Assembly: GCA_017430225.1 (NCBI GenBank)
Contig: JAFRNK010000024.1
Coordinates: forward strand, 1 to 64,000
DNA from: Clostridia bacterium
Lineage (GTDB): Bacteria > Bacillota > Clostridia > Christensenellales > Aristaeellaceae
DNA length: 64,000 bases
Direction of reading: 5' to 3'
Below the pieces are notes generated by a model, which saw only the letters and a program-made list of their open reading frames with translations, had not been told where the DNA came from and ran no database searches. Below are positions 51,366 to 59,650 of the stretch, piece after piece (the first letter of the stretch is position 1; each line of letters starts with the position of its first letter). The position numbers and the translations under genes were made by a program.

Positions 51366-51396
51366 GACGGAGAGTGGTTGATGACCGTTCTCCGTC
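51366..51396. terminator. Bidirectional terminator after dnaI
   Basis: GACGGAGA pairs with TCTCCGTC, with GGTTGATGACC forming the inner stem-loop; A-rich sequence precedes and T-rich sequence follows. It separates dnaI from the converging serine hydrolase gene. Confidence 0.8.
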
Positions 51397-51416
51397 TCTC
51401 ATTATATTCTTGTCGT

Positions 51417-52820
51417 TTATTCTGTGATGCGCTTGAAAACGGCTTCACCGTTCAGGAATTCCATTCCGGTGCCGTTGAAGGTCAGGCTGTCAGCATCCCA
51501 CGTGAAAGTACCGAACATGGTTCCGGGGCCGTCAGGAGTGCGCAGGTCGATCAGCAGCTTTCTGTCCTTCCAGCCGTACGCGCCGAGCCAGCGTCCGGTG
51601 CGGGACGGGGTCTCTGCCCACCTGCCATGACCTAACTCGATTGTGAATATACGGTCGACTTTCATCAGCAGGGCTTTGCCGTCCATCTGGAAGCTCAGGC
51701 AGATCTGACCAGCTTCCGGGTTCTCGAATTCGTATTCGCCTTCGGGAAGCGGCTGCGCTGTGCCGTCGTCCGCCGGGCAGGTGTAAGCGAGTTCCTGCGC
51801 TTTACCTTCGAGCTTCTCCTGATCGGCCACAGTGCCGGGATCTGCGTCGAATGCGGGGAAGAGGTAACGCCGCATCATGCGCAATTCCGCGGCGATATTC
51901 CAGGTGGCGCAGGTGACAGCGGCGACCGCATCGTGCTTTTCGTCCACCACGCAGAGCTGGCCGTACATGCCGTCGCCGCGATAACGGCCCTCGGTGCAGC
52001 GCCAGAATTGGTAGCCGTAGCCCTGGTGCCACTCGTTGTCAGGATCGGGATTGCCGTTGCTGTTGTCGATATGTTTCGCGGTCGCGCGTTCGACCCAGCC
52101 GGGCGGCAGGATCTGGTTGCCGTCCCATTTGCCGTGCTGGAGCAGGCACTGCCCGAAGCGCGCGATGCTGTCAGAACTCAGGTACAGCCCGTATCCGCCC
52201 TTGCAGACGCCCTGCGGGGACTTATCCCAGACCGGTGTCGGGATGCCCAGCGGATCAAACAGCCGGGGTTTCAGGTAGCTGACGAGGTCCTCTCCGGTCA
52301 CTTTCTGCACCATGCAGGCGACCAGATAGGTACCGTGCGTGTTGTAGTGGAACCAGGTCATCGGCGGATGCACCACCGGGAAGGACAGCACGTGTCTTGC
52401 CCAGGTGATATCGTCGCCGTCCGGTTCTGTATCGGACTTGGGGTCCAGCCCCGAGCCCATGCACAGCAGGTTCTCCAGGGTGATCGGGCGCAGTTCGTCT
52501 TCGCGTCCTTCGGGCACTTCCTCCGGCAGCACGTCCACGACGCTCGTATCCCAAGTGAGCAGGCCTTCCTGCACCGCGAAGCCCGCAGCGGCGGAGCAGA
52601 AGGATTTGCTCAGGGAATACAGGGTGTGGGGCGTCTGGTCGTCATAAGGCGCCCAGTTCCAGCGCTGTACGACCTTGCCGTGGCGCAGCAGCACCATGCT
52701 GTGGAACTGCACCAGTTCCTTCTGCTTTTCCGTCTCTTCCAGAAAACGGCAGAGTCCCGCGCTGGAAATGCCGGCTTCTTCCGGAGTGTTCCAGGCTTCG
52801 AGTTCAAAACGGTCACTCAT
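51417..52820 (-). CDS. Class C beta-lactamase-fold serine hydrolase
   Basis: A 467-residue protein of the beta-lactamase/transpeptidase-like superfamily. The SxxK motif is SLSK (about 69-72) and the YxN motif is Tyr-Asn-Thr in WFHYNTHGTY (about 156-165). No signal peptide, so it is probably a cytosolic esterase or peptidase. The last 120 residues form a separate beta-rich domain. Not likely to give antibiotic resistance. ATG at 52820. Confidence 0.88.
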   Translation of the reverse strand: MSDRFELEAWNTPEEAGISSAGLCRFLEETEKQKELVQFHSMVLLRHGKVVQRWNWAPYDDQTPHTLYSLSKSFCSAAAGFAVQEGLLTWDTSVVDVLPEEVPEGREDELRPITLENLLCMGSGLDPKSDTEPDGDDITWARHVLSFPVVHPPMTWFHYNTHGTYLVACMVQKVTGEDLVSYLKPRLFDPLGIPTPVWDKSPQGVCKGGYGLYLSSDSIARFGQCLLQHGKWDGNQILPPGWVERATAKHIDNSNGNPDPDNEWHQGYGYQFWRCTEGRYRGDGMYGQLCVVDEKHDAVAAVTCATWNIAAELRMMRRYLFPAFDADPGTVADQEKLEGKAQELAYTCPADDGTAQPLPEGEYEFENPEAGQICLSFQMDGKALLMKVDRIFTIELGHGRWAETPSRTGRWLGAYGWKDRKLLIDLRTPDGPGTMFGTFTWDADSLTFNGTGMEFLNGEAVFKRITE

Positions 52821-52859
52821 AAGGTTACCTCCTGTCCATCAATAACTATAAAACATGGT

Positions 52860-52955
52860 GTTAAATCCCAAGGAATAAGGGTGAAGGCATAGGGCACAAG
52901 TGATTTGCTGATTTGTCATAAGCAATTCTGACTTATGCCTGATCACTTTATTTCC
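52860..52955. repeat. Heptad-arm hairpin element 5
   Basis: Left arm units AAGGAAT, AAGGGTG, AAGGCAT, AGGGCAC, AAGTGAT (52870-52904); right arm units ACTTATG, CCTGATC, ACTTTAT (52931-52951), continuing into the DUF4358 stop codon. It is more diverged than elements 1 and 6. Confidence 0.55.
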
Positions 52956-53415
52956 ACCCTTCTCCCAGCGCCGCGATCGAGGCCTGGGGATCGGGGGAAA
53001 CGACCAAGGCGATGAAGGGGCCGTTTTCGAGCACCTGTGCGTTCTCCAGCTTGAATACCTCGGCGGGCTGGTAGTCGCGGTACAGAAGCAGCTGCTCGTC
53101 GCGCAGCTCCTGCGCGGTCTGTTTGATCAGGGCCGGGTCCGCGCTTTCCCGTACCTTCATGATGAGGATCATTTCCGGCGTGGCGCGGCTGGCGTCGCGC
53201 TTGAAGACCCATTCTTGCAGGTCTTCTGCGCTGAGGATCAGGTACTTTTCCAGATACCGCTCCGTCATGTCGGTCAGTTCACGAAATTCCGCTGAGGCGA
53301 GAACTGCTTCAGCCAGGCTTTTGCAGGTCATTTCTTCTTCATCAGCGGCTGCCGCGAAACTGCACACAGCCAGCGGGAGTATCATGAGCATCAGAAGAGC
53401 AATCAATCGCTTCAT
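52948..53415 (-). CDS. DUF4358 secreted protein
   Basis: A 155-residue exported protein of the DUF4358 type. The signal peptide (about 1-22) ends in FAAAA-DEE. LVVSPDPQ and the ALIKQTAQELRDEQ helix are visible. The ATG at 53415 with GAGGTAGCG is preferred over the start 6 codons earlier. It follows the SGNH gene and is part of the MBOAT/DHHW operon, as these families often are. Confidence 0.78.
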   Translation of the reverse strand: MKRLIALLMLMILPLAVCSFAAAADEEEMTCKSLAEAVLASAEFRELTDMTERYLEKYLILSAEDLQEWVFKRDASRATPEMILIMKVRESADPALIKQTAQELRDEQLLLYRDYQPAEVFKLENAQVLENGPFIALVVSPDPQASIAALGEGWK

Positions 53416-53429
53416 AAACGCTACCTCTT

Positions 53430-54203
53430 TCACTTTGCAAACGTAAATTTCACCGGGCGGTTGACAGTGTGTGTACGGATCAGTTTTTCGAGGACTTTCA
53501 GGCCGTCATAATTCGGATGTATGCCGTCGCCGCAGTCATACTTGCCGGGCAGGCAGCCTTTCGCGTTGATCAGGCTGGAATAAAAATCAATGATGTAGCA
53601 CTGCCGTTCCCGGGCGTATTCCACCAGCATGTTACGGAAATTCCCAAAGCGTTTAGCCGGAATTTTTTGCTTGGCCAGCTGGGTTTCGGTCAGCGCTGTC
53701 GGCGTGATCAGATAGAAAAAGGAGTTGGGAAAACGTTCGAGGAAGGTCTCCATCATTTTCACGTAATCGAGGTAGGACTGGTCGGAGTTTTTATTGTCCA
53801 GGCTGTTTACTCCGAGCAGGATGTATATTTTCCTGTGCGGATATTTAGCCACGACGTCAAACATATTCTCGAGTTCGTGAGAGCCCTTGTAGCGGAATTC
53901 GCGCCGGTTGACAGACAGCGGGCTGATGCCGACCTTGGTGACGAAATTGGCGGTCGGGAAAAGATCATACATCTCTACGTCGTCCATGGTGGAATCGCCG
54001 ATAAAGACAGCGTCTTCAAAGTAACTGTCGTCCGCGGGAGCATGCTCGTTGGGAAAGGGCGGCGGGTTGCCCGGATTGCAGTAAGCTTTTCGCACATCCT
54101 CGGCGGACGCCGCGGCGCATGCGAGGACGAGCAGCAGGATCACAAGCCTTCCAAGAGCGCGAGTGTGCGGCCTGAGGCGAGTGACGAAATCCCATGTATG
54201 CAT
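53430..54203 (-). CDS. Exported SGNH/GDSL hydrolase
   Basis: A 257-residue esterase-type protein with an N-terminal signal or anchor helix (about 16-34). The catalytic serine is in FIGDSTMDDV (about 67-76), the oxyanion asparagine in LGVNSLDNK, and the Asp-His pair in DGIHPNYDG. It overlaps the DHHW gene by 64 nt. With MBOAT and DHHW it probably adds or removes acyl groups on a surface polymer. Confidence 0.87.
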   Translation of the reverse strand: MHTWDFVTRLRPHTRALGRLVILLLVLACAAASAEDVRKAYCNPGNPPPFPNEHAPADDSYFEDAVFIGDSTMDDVEMYDLFPTANFVTKVGISPLSVNRREFRYKGSHELENMFDVVAKYPHRKIYILLGVNSLDNKNSDQSYLDYVKMMETFLERFPNSFFYLITPTALTETQLAKQKIPAKRFGNFRNMLVEYARERQCYIIDFYSSLINAKGCLPGKYDCGDGIHPNYDGLKVLEKLIRTHTVNRPVKFTFAK

Positions 54204-55228
54204 AAGATCAGGTCTCCTTTGGTGTTCTGTACCTCTTCAATGACATTTCCCGCGAAGTACCGGGCGTCGATGGCCACGATATGGTGGCAGTGCCGTGCCA
54301 GGGCGGGCAGCAGGGCATTGGCGTACGAATCCTTGATCACGAACCACGTGCCGTCCGCAACGCTGTCGTTGATGAGTTCCATCCGGTCATGGTTGCCATA
54401 GAGCAGCGCGGCATAGAGGTCGCGCTCTGTCAATTTTTCCCGTTCGATCAGGCCGTCCTTCTCTTCGCCATTCACAGTCAGGCGGATAGAAGAAGCTTCC
54501 GGATAATCGAAGGCGTCCGCTTGCTGCCAGGGCAGGGGACAGCGGGCGTACAGGCTGCCGTAAAACGGCGACTGCTCTGTCAGTTTGAGTTCCGGCAGGG
54601 GATCGAGCCCGAGTGCTTCACACACTTGCAGATAACCGATGCGCGCTCCGGCGGCTGTCCAGTGGTGGTCTGTCCGGTAAAAGAGCGGCTCGGTGCCGGC
54701 CTGCTCGCGCAGCGGTTCCAGGAGGGGGATGACGTTCACGTACTTCCCGGCGAGCTTGATCAGCGCTTCCTCATCGGAAACAGGCGCGCCTTTTGGAACG
54801 CAGTCTGCATAGACGGTGTTTGCGGTCGGGATGGCCAGCATGTACAGCGGGAGCCCGGTTTCCTCGACCAGGTAGCCGAGCGCTGAGGCGTTCATCGTGA
54901 CGTTGCGCGGTTTCCAGCTGTCTGTCCGGTCGAAGAGGCGGCCGTCTTTGCCCAGGATCACGCCTTCGACCACCCTGTGCCCCGCAGCGGCCTCCCAGCC
55001 TGTGTACAGGGAGACGAACGCGTCCCGAAGAGGCAGCTGGTCGGCGCAGTAGGTTTCAAAGGTATCCGACCACCGCCCGGCGGAAATGGCGCTGAGCGTC
55101 AGCGCGGGACGCTGGGAGAGCACCCTGTTTTCCATTTCGCTGAACGTCCTGTCGGGCAGGACGGCTTGCGCGAACGGGAGCGCCAGCAGCAGCGTCACGG
55201 CGATCAGAAACAACGGCGCTTTGCGCAT
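54140..55228 (-). CDS. DHHW/AlgX-like surface acyltransferase
   Basis: A 362-residue exported protein with an N-terminal anchor (about 5-22). The signature FYRTDHHWTAAGA (about 183-195) and the serine motif VIKDSYANAL (about 297-306) are those of DHHW and AlgJ/AlgX proteins, which transfer acetyl groups delivered by an MBOAT partner to extracellular polysaccharide. It lies between the MBOAT and SGNH genes. Confidence 0.87.
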   Translation of the reverse strand: MRKAPLFLIAVTLLLALPFAQAVLPDRTFSEMENRVLSQRPALTLSAISAGRWSDTFETYCADQLPLRDAFVSLYTGWEAAAGHRVVEGVILGKDGRLFDRTDSWKPRNVTMNASALGYLVEETGLPLYMLAIPTANTVYADCVPKGAPVSDEEALIKLAGKYVNVIPLLEPLREQAGTEPLFYRTDHHWTAAGARIGYLQVCEALGLDPLPELKLTEQSPFYGSLYARCPLPWQQADAFDYPEASSIRLTVNGEEKDGLIEREKLTERDLYAALLYGNHDRMELINDSVADGTWFVIKDSYANALLPALARHCHHIVAIDARYFAGNVIEEVQNTKGDLILCIHGISSLASGRTLALLEGL

Positions 55229-55241
55229 CGCATAACTCCCT

Positions 55242-56600
55242 TCAGAAACGGAAATAAATAAACGGATTGTAAGAAGATTTGGCCAGGGCTGCCAGGCAGA
55301 GCAGCAGTACCGCCGTCATAGTGATGCAGCGCAGGATGGTGTGGCGGCTGAGCAGCCGCTTCCCCCCTTCAATGACCGCGGGTACGCAGCAGGCCAGGGA
55401 TACAGCCAGCAGCAGAATGTTCTCGCGCAGCCAGAACAGCACGGTTCCGCCCGAGCGGAAGCTGAACAGGGCGGCGAAGGTCGTTCCTGCTTCCTGCAGG
55501 CTCTCGGCGCTGAACAAAGCGTAGCCCGTCACGACGCATAGGATCATGAACAGACGGCGGACGATGCTGGGCAGACGCAATGCTTTCAGGATATGCCTGT
55601 CGATGATCAGCGCAACGAAAAACCACAGTCCCCAGAGGATGAAGTTCCATCCCGCGCCGTGCCAGAAACCCGACAGAAACCAGACGATCAGGGTATTCAG
55701 CAGGGTGCGTGCCGTGCTTTTCCGGCTGCCGCCCAGAGGAATGTAGACGTAATCGCGGAACCAGCCGCCCAGGGTGATGTGCCAGCGGCGCCAGAACTCC
55801 GAAATCGAGGCCGACGCATAAGGGTGGTCGAAGTTCTTCGGAAAGGTGAAGCCCAGCATCCTGCCCATGCCCAGCGCCATGACCGAATAGCCCCAGAAAT
55901 CAAAGTAAATGTGCAGCGTATAAGCGACCAGGTGCATCCACTGGCAGGCGCTGTCGCCTGCCGCGGCGTGCAGCTCAGTGGAGAGCGCGCCTAAAGGATT
56001 GGCCAGCAGCACTTTGGAGGCCAGGCCTGCGATGAAGAGCGCCATGCCCTTGTCCAATGTGTCAGCGGGCGGCTTGCGGTGAGTATGAAGTGCTGTCTTC
56101 AGATCGCCGTAGCGGACGATCGGCCCCGCGATCAGCTGCGGAAAGAGAAACAGGAATGTGCCGAAAGCGAAGATGTTCTTCTCAGATTCGGTCTTCCGGC
56201 GATAGACGTCCACCAGATAGCCGACTGCCTGAAACGTGAAAAAGCTGATGCCCAGCGGCAGCGTGCCCGGTGTATTGAAATGTCCGCCGAGGCCGAGCGC
56301 CCCCAGCAGGAATCCGCTGTATTTATAGTACAGGAGGGCGCCGATGTCCGCGGCGATGCCGGCGGCGAGCAGCCAACGCCTCGCGGCCTGGTGCTGCGCT
56401 TGCCCGATCAGGCGCTCCAGCGCATAGTCCAGCGCCAGCAGTGCGAAAAACAGCGGCACGTACCGGATCTCGCCCCAGGCGTAAAAGACCAGGCTCGCGG
56501 CGAACAGAAAGGGATTCTGCCATTTCTCCGGCAGGAACCAGTGGATCAGTATGACTGCAGGCAGGAAATAAAAAAGGAAGGTCAGGCTTGAAAAAAGCAA
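55242..56600 (-). CDS. MBOAT family O-acyltransferase (AlgI/DltB type)
   Basis: A 452-residue membrane protein with about 11 helices. The MBOAT histidine is in WFLSGFWHGAGWNFILWG, preceded by FWRRWHITLGGWFRDYVYIPLGG-type sequence shared with AlgI and DltB. It moves acyl groups across the membrane. Start is TTG at 56600 with GGGAGG upstream. No dltA or dltC is near, so D-alanylation is unlikely; O-acetylation of a glycan is the better guess. Confidence 0.92.
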   Translation of the reverse strand: MLFSSLTFLFYFLPAVILIHWFLPEKWQNPFLFAASLVFYAWGEIRYVPLFFALLALDYALERLIGQAQHQAARRWLLAAGIAADIGALLYYKYSGFLLGALGLGGHFNTPGTLPLGISFFTFQAVGYLVDVYRRKTESEKNIFAFGTFLFLFPQLIAGPIVRYGDLKTALHTHRKPPADTLDKGMALFIAGLASKVLLANPLGALSTELHAAAGDSACQWMHLVAYTLHIYFDFWGYSVMALGMGRMLGFTFPKNFDHPYASASISEFWRRWHITLGGWFRDYVYIPLGGSRKSTARTLLNTLIVWFLSGFWHGAGWNFILWGLWFFVALIIDRHILKALRLPSIVRRLFMILCVVTGYALFSAESLQEAGTTFAALFSFRSGGTVLFWLRENILLLAVSLACCVPAVIEGGKRLLSRHTILRCITMTAVLLLCLAALAKSSYNPFIYFRF

Positions 56601-56763
56601 GCGCTTACCTCCCTTCCCATCCGTTTATTTCACGGGTAGTTTAGCCGATTTGGTCCGGACTGTCAAGGTATTGTATTTATTGTACTCCGCCTCTTCCTGT
56701 ATTATGTTTTTCGTGGTATAGTATTGTTGTTTCTTGATGATCGTCCTGATACCGGAGGCGGAA

Positions 56764-57465
56764 ATGAAAAAAGCAGAGAATCCGGGATTGTCCGTAAACA
56801 GTAAAGTGGTCTCATATATCCTGAAGGCTGTTGTGATCATTTCGGCGGCGGTCGGCACTCTCATGAGCCTGGGCGCGGGGAGAAGGGCCTTTATGGGCGG
56901 CAGCCGGGTGTTCATGTACTATACGATCCAGTCGAATATCGCTATCGCGGTCATTTGCCTGATCGGCGCCGGCCTGATGCTGCGCAGGCAGCCGGTCCCG
57001 AACTGGTGGTATACGGTCAAGTTCGTCGGTACGGTGGCGATCACGCTGACGGGTGTGGTGTACTGCACCATGCTCGCGCCGCTGCTCGGCGATTTCGCGT
57101 GGCGCCTGAACAACGTGCTCACGCACGTGGTGGTGCCGCTTGCGGCAATCATTGATTTCTTTGTGACCGGGGTGGACGGCGCCATTCCCCGGCGCAGCGT
57201 CTTCCTGGTCACGATACCGCCGGCGGCTTATGCCGTCTATGCCGGGATCGGGTATATCGACGGCTGGGAGTTTTCCGACGGCGCCAACTATCCTTATTTT
57301 TTCCTGAACTGGGGCAGCCCCGCCGGTGCGTTCGGGTTTACGAATGAACTGCCGTTCATGGGCTGTGTCTGGTGGATCCTTGCCATTTTCCTGTTCCTGA
57401 TCGGCGTCGGCTGGCTGTACCTGGCCCTCCTGGACAGGATCAATGGCCGGAAACAGGCGGAATAA
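56764..57465 (+). CDS. Pr6Pr family membrane protein
   Basis: A 233-residue protein with six to seven predicted helices and the Pr6Pr-type segments YTIQSNIAIAVI, NNVLTHVVVPLAAIIDF and YPYFFLNW. The family is related to eukaryotic FAR-17a/AIG1 lipid hydrolases, and some members keep Thr and His; here T and H in LTHVVVP fit. ATG at 56764 after CGGAGGCGGAA. Function in bacteria not known. Confidence 0.82.
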   Translation: MKKAENPGLSVNSKVVSYILKAVVIISAAVGTLMSLGAGRRAFMGGSRVFMYYTIQSNIAIAVICLIGAGLMLRRQPVPNWWYTVKFVGTVAITLTGVVYCTMLAPLLGDFAWRLNNVLTHVVVPLAAIIDFFVTGVDGAIPRRSVFLVTIPPAAYAVYAGIGYIDGWEFSDGANYPYFFLNWGSPAGAFGFTNELPFMGCVWWILAIFLFLIGVGWLYLALLDRINGRKQAE

Positions 57466-57499
57466 AGCGCCGGCAACAGTGCGGCTTCCGGGAACGCGG

Positions 57500-57528
57500 T
57501 TGACAGATTCTTCCGATGGTTTTACAAT
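57500..57528 (+). promoter_or_regulatory. Promoter of the lipoprotein gene
   Basis: TTGACA (57500-57505) and TACAAT (57523-57528) are separated by 17 bp, about 49 bp before the start codon. Confidence 0.7.
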
Positions 57529-57576
57529 GCATATGGAAATCGCAAGTATAACTGAATCATCGAAAGGAAGCTTCTG

Positions 57577-58749
57577 ATGAATAAAACGATTATCTGTCTG
57601 CTTGCACTTTGTTTGCTTTTTACCGGATGCACGTTCTGTAAAACGGCGCAGTCGTCCGAAACGCTGGCGGACACGGAGTTCCTGCCAAAAACGTCAGACG
57701 CGGCAGGAGAGCTGACGGAAGGATCGTCGCCTGAGCCGATGCCGGTACATTCAAAGGGACAGATCTGGCTGTACGGGAAAAACCATTCCGACCCGAAATG
57801 CCTGAAAAAGGAACTGGAGATCTGGGACACGTTTTATGCTGAAGGAATGCGGGATCTGTTTATCGAATTTCCCTTCTATACGGCGGAGCTGCTGAACGAG
57901 TGGATGCATGCGGACTCGAACCAGATCCTGAACGACATTTACTGGGACTGGAACGGAACACAGGCATACTCAACAGATTATTTGCAGTTTCTCCGGCAGA
58001 TCAAGAAGGATTATCCGGAGACCGTCTTTCACGGAACGGACGTTGGACATCAGTATAAGACGACGGGCAAACGTTATCTTGACGCGTTGAAGGCGGCCGG
58101 CAAGGAAGGATCGGCAGAATATGCGCGTGCGGCAGAGATCATAGAACAGGGCAAACGGTACTATAAAGCGCTGCAGCCGGACTACCGGGAAAACTGTATG
58201 GCAGCAAACTTTATTTGGGAGTTCGACAAGCTCGGCGATAAAGATGTGATGGCGATCTACGGCGCGGCGCATACGGATCCGTACAGTTTGGATCATAGCG
58301 GCAGAGTCGATTCCATGGCAAAGCAGCTTGCCGCCTGTTATGGAGAGGCGCTGCATGTAAAGGACCTGCGTTATGCCGATCCCATTCGGACGGATCGGAT
58401 CGTGATCTGCGGAAAGGAATACGAGACGACCTACTTCGGAAGAATACGACCGCAAGACGACAGTTCCAATGTCATATTCCCGGACAGCATCCAATACCTG
58501 GATTTTTGGAGAGTGGAGAACGCTTACGATGATTTCCGTTCCTGCCCGTCCGTACTGTACGATGGGCAAGAAGCTCTGGTGCCGTTTTCCCAATTTCCCA
58601 TGAAAATCACAGAAGGACAGGTCATAAGAATTGAAGGCGGAACGCAGAACGGAACGATCGGATGCGAGTATTACTGCTCCGATGGCACCGTGTATCAGGG
58701 CATGCCCGTTGCACGACAGATCGAGGTCAGGGAATCTGAGGATGAATAA
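57577..58749 (+). CDS. Lipoprotein with TraB/EreA-like fold, unknown function
   Basis: A 390-residue lipoprotein: the signal ends in LLFTGC, so Cys18 is lipidated. YGKNHSDP (about 66-73), LFIEFPFYTAELL (about 94-106) and IYGAAHTDP (about 226-234) recall the GxxH-type motifs of TraB/GumN and ChaN/EreA-like proteins, which share a putative metal-hydrolase fold. The last 110 residues form a separate domain. I cannot name the reaction. ATG at 57577 after GAAAGGAAG. Confidence 0.72.
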   Translation: MNKTIICLLALCLLFTGCTFCKTAQSSETLADTEFLPKTSDAAGELTEGSSPEPMPVHSKGQIWLYGKNHSDPKCLKKELEIWDTFYAEGMRDLFIEFPFYTAELLNEWMHADSNQILNDIYWDWNGTQAYSTDYLQFLRQIKKDYPETVFHGTDVGHQYKTTGKRYLDALKAAGKEGSAEYARAAEIIEQGKRYYKALQPDYRENCMAANFIWEFDKLGDKDVMAIYGAAHTDPYSLDHSGRVDSMAKQLAACYGEALHVKDLRYADPIRTDRIVICGKEYETTYFGRIRPQDDSSNVIFPDSIQYLDFWRVENAYDDFRSCPSVLYDGQEALVPFSQFPMKITEGQVIRIEGGTQNGTIGCEYYCSDGTVYQGMPVARQIEVRESEDE

Positions 58750-58808
58750 TAACGGAAAGGCGATTCAGAGGCGCTCTGCCGGCTGGAAAGCTCGCTGTAT
58801 CAAGGCTC

Positions 58809-58844
58809 GGAAAAACCGGCTCCCTTCATCGGGGAGCCGGTTTT
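58809..58844. terminator. Bidirectional terminator after the lipoprotein gene
   Basis: AAAACCGGCTCCC pairs with GGGAGCCGGTTTT around a 7-nt loop. It serves the converging lipoprotein and HAD genes. Confidence 0.92.
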
Positions 58845-58861
58845 GAATAGGAGGGGCCGGA

Positions 58862-59518
58862 TCAGCCAAACAGGTATTTTCCCAGAGCCTCCGGGGTATC
58901 GAAGCACAGCTTGCTGTACTTCGCCATGAAAGCCTTGATCTCGGGCACGTCGTAGGCCCAGCAGGCGGCGGCGAAGGGGACGCCCGCGGCCTGAGCCATG
59001 TCGTAGCCGGGCTTCAGGTCGTCCACCATCAGCATTTCCTCCGGCTTCAGGGAAAGCCGGCGCATGATCTCCTGCAGCGGCCAGGGATTGGGTTTGCGGC
59101 GGCCGTCGGGCTGCTCCCAGCCAAACACGAGGTCCGGCTCCGGCAGACCGTTTTCGCGGTAATCCCGGCGGATGTTGAAATCCACGGAATGAGACACGAC
59201 GCACACATAGCCGCCTTCGGCTTTCTGGCGGCGGATGATGTTCGCCATGCCCGGATAGACGGTCGGCACGATCCGCTGCACCCAGGACTGCCAGATGTCG
59301 TATTCCTGCTTAAACTCCTCTTCGGTAAAGTGCAGGACATCGGTCATGTAGGGCAGAAAACCCGGATCGAAATTGATCCGGAAGTAATCCTGCAGCGACA
59401 TCCAGACGCCAGGGCGCATCTGCGACATCTCGTCCAGAAACGCCGGATAGTGGATATGCGCGGTGGAATCGGTGACAGTGTCGTCGTGGTCGAGGACCAG
59501 GCAGGGATAACGCAGCAT
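58862..59518 (-). CDS. HAD family hydrolase
   Basis: A 218-residue phosphatase-like protein. Motif I is VLDHDDTVTDS (nucleophile Asp10), motif III lies in RKPNPWPLQEI, and motif IV is MLMVDDLKPGYDMA. The helical cap falls between about 20 and 95. It resembles phosphoglycolate phosphatases but the substrate is open. ATG at 59518 with GGAGTCTT upstream. Confidence 0.88.
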   Translation of the reverse strand: MLRYPCLVLDHDDTVTDSTAHIHYPAFLDEMSQMRPGVWMSLQDYFRINFDPGFLPYMTDVLHFTEEEFKQEYDIWQSWVQRIVPTVYPGMANIIRRQKAEGGYVCVVSHSVDFNIRRDYRENGLPEPDLVFGWEQPDGRRKPNPWPLQEIMRRLSLKPEEMLMVDDLKPGYDMAQAAGVPFAAACWAYDVPEIKAFMAKYSKLCFDTPEALGKYLFG

Positions 59519-59534
59519 AAGACTCCTTAAAAAT

Positions 59535-59650
59535 CAGTGCGGAGTGCGGAATTCGGAGTGCGGAGTTAATGAATGCATCATATGATATGGATCAGAATAT
59601 CATGAGTATAATTAACTCTGCATTCCGCACTCCTCACTCCGAACTCGTTA
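59535..59650. repeat. Heptad-arm hairpin element 6
   Basis: Left arm GTGCGGA, GTGCGGA, ATTCGGA, GTGCGGA (59537-59564); right arm ATTCCGC, ACTCCTC, ACTCCGA, ACTCGTT (59622-59649), which runs into the stop codon of the ABC gene. The loop is AT-rich. With element 1 it is the clearest copy. Confidence 0.75.

Noticed and set aside
51417..52820. Antibiotic-resistance beta-lactamase
   Set aside because: It has the fold but no signal peptide and is far longer than class C beta-lactamases; an esterase/peptidase role is more likely.
5171..59650. CRISPR array as an explanation for the 7-nt repeats
   Set aside because: The units are 7 nt without spacers and come as complementary arms; no cas gene is present.
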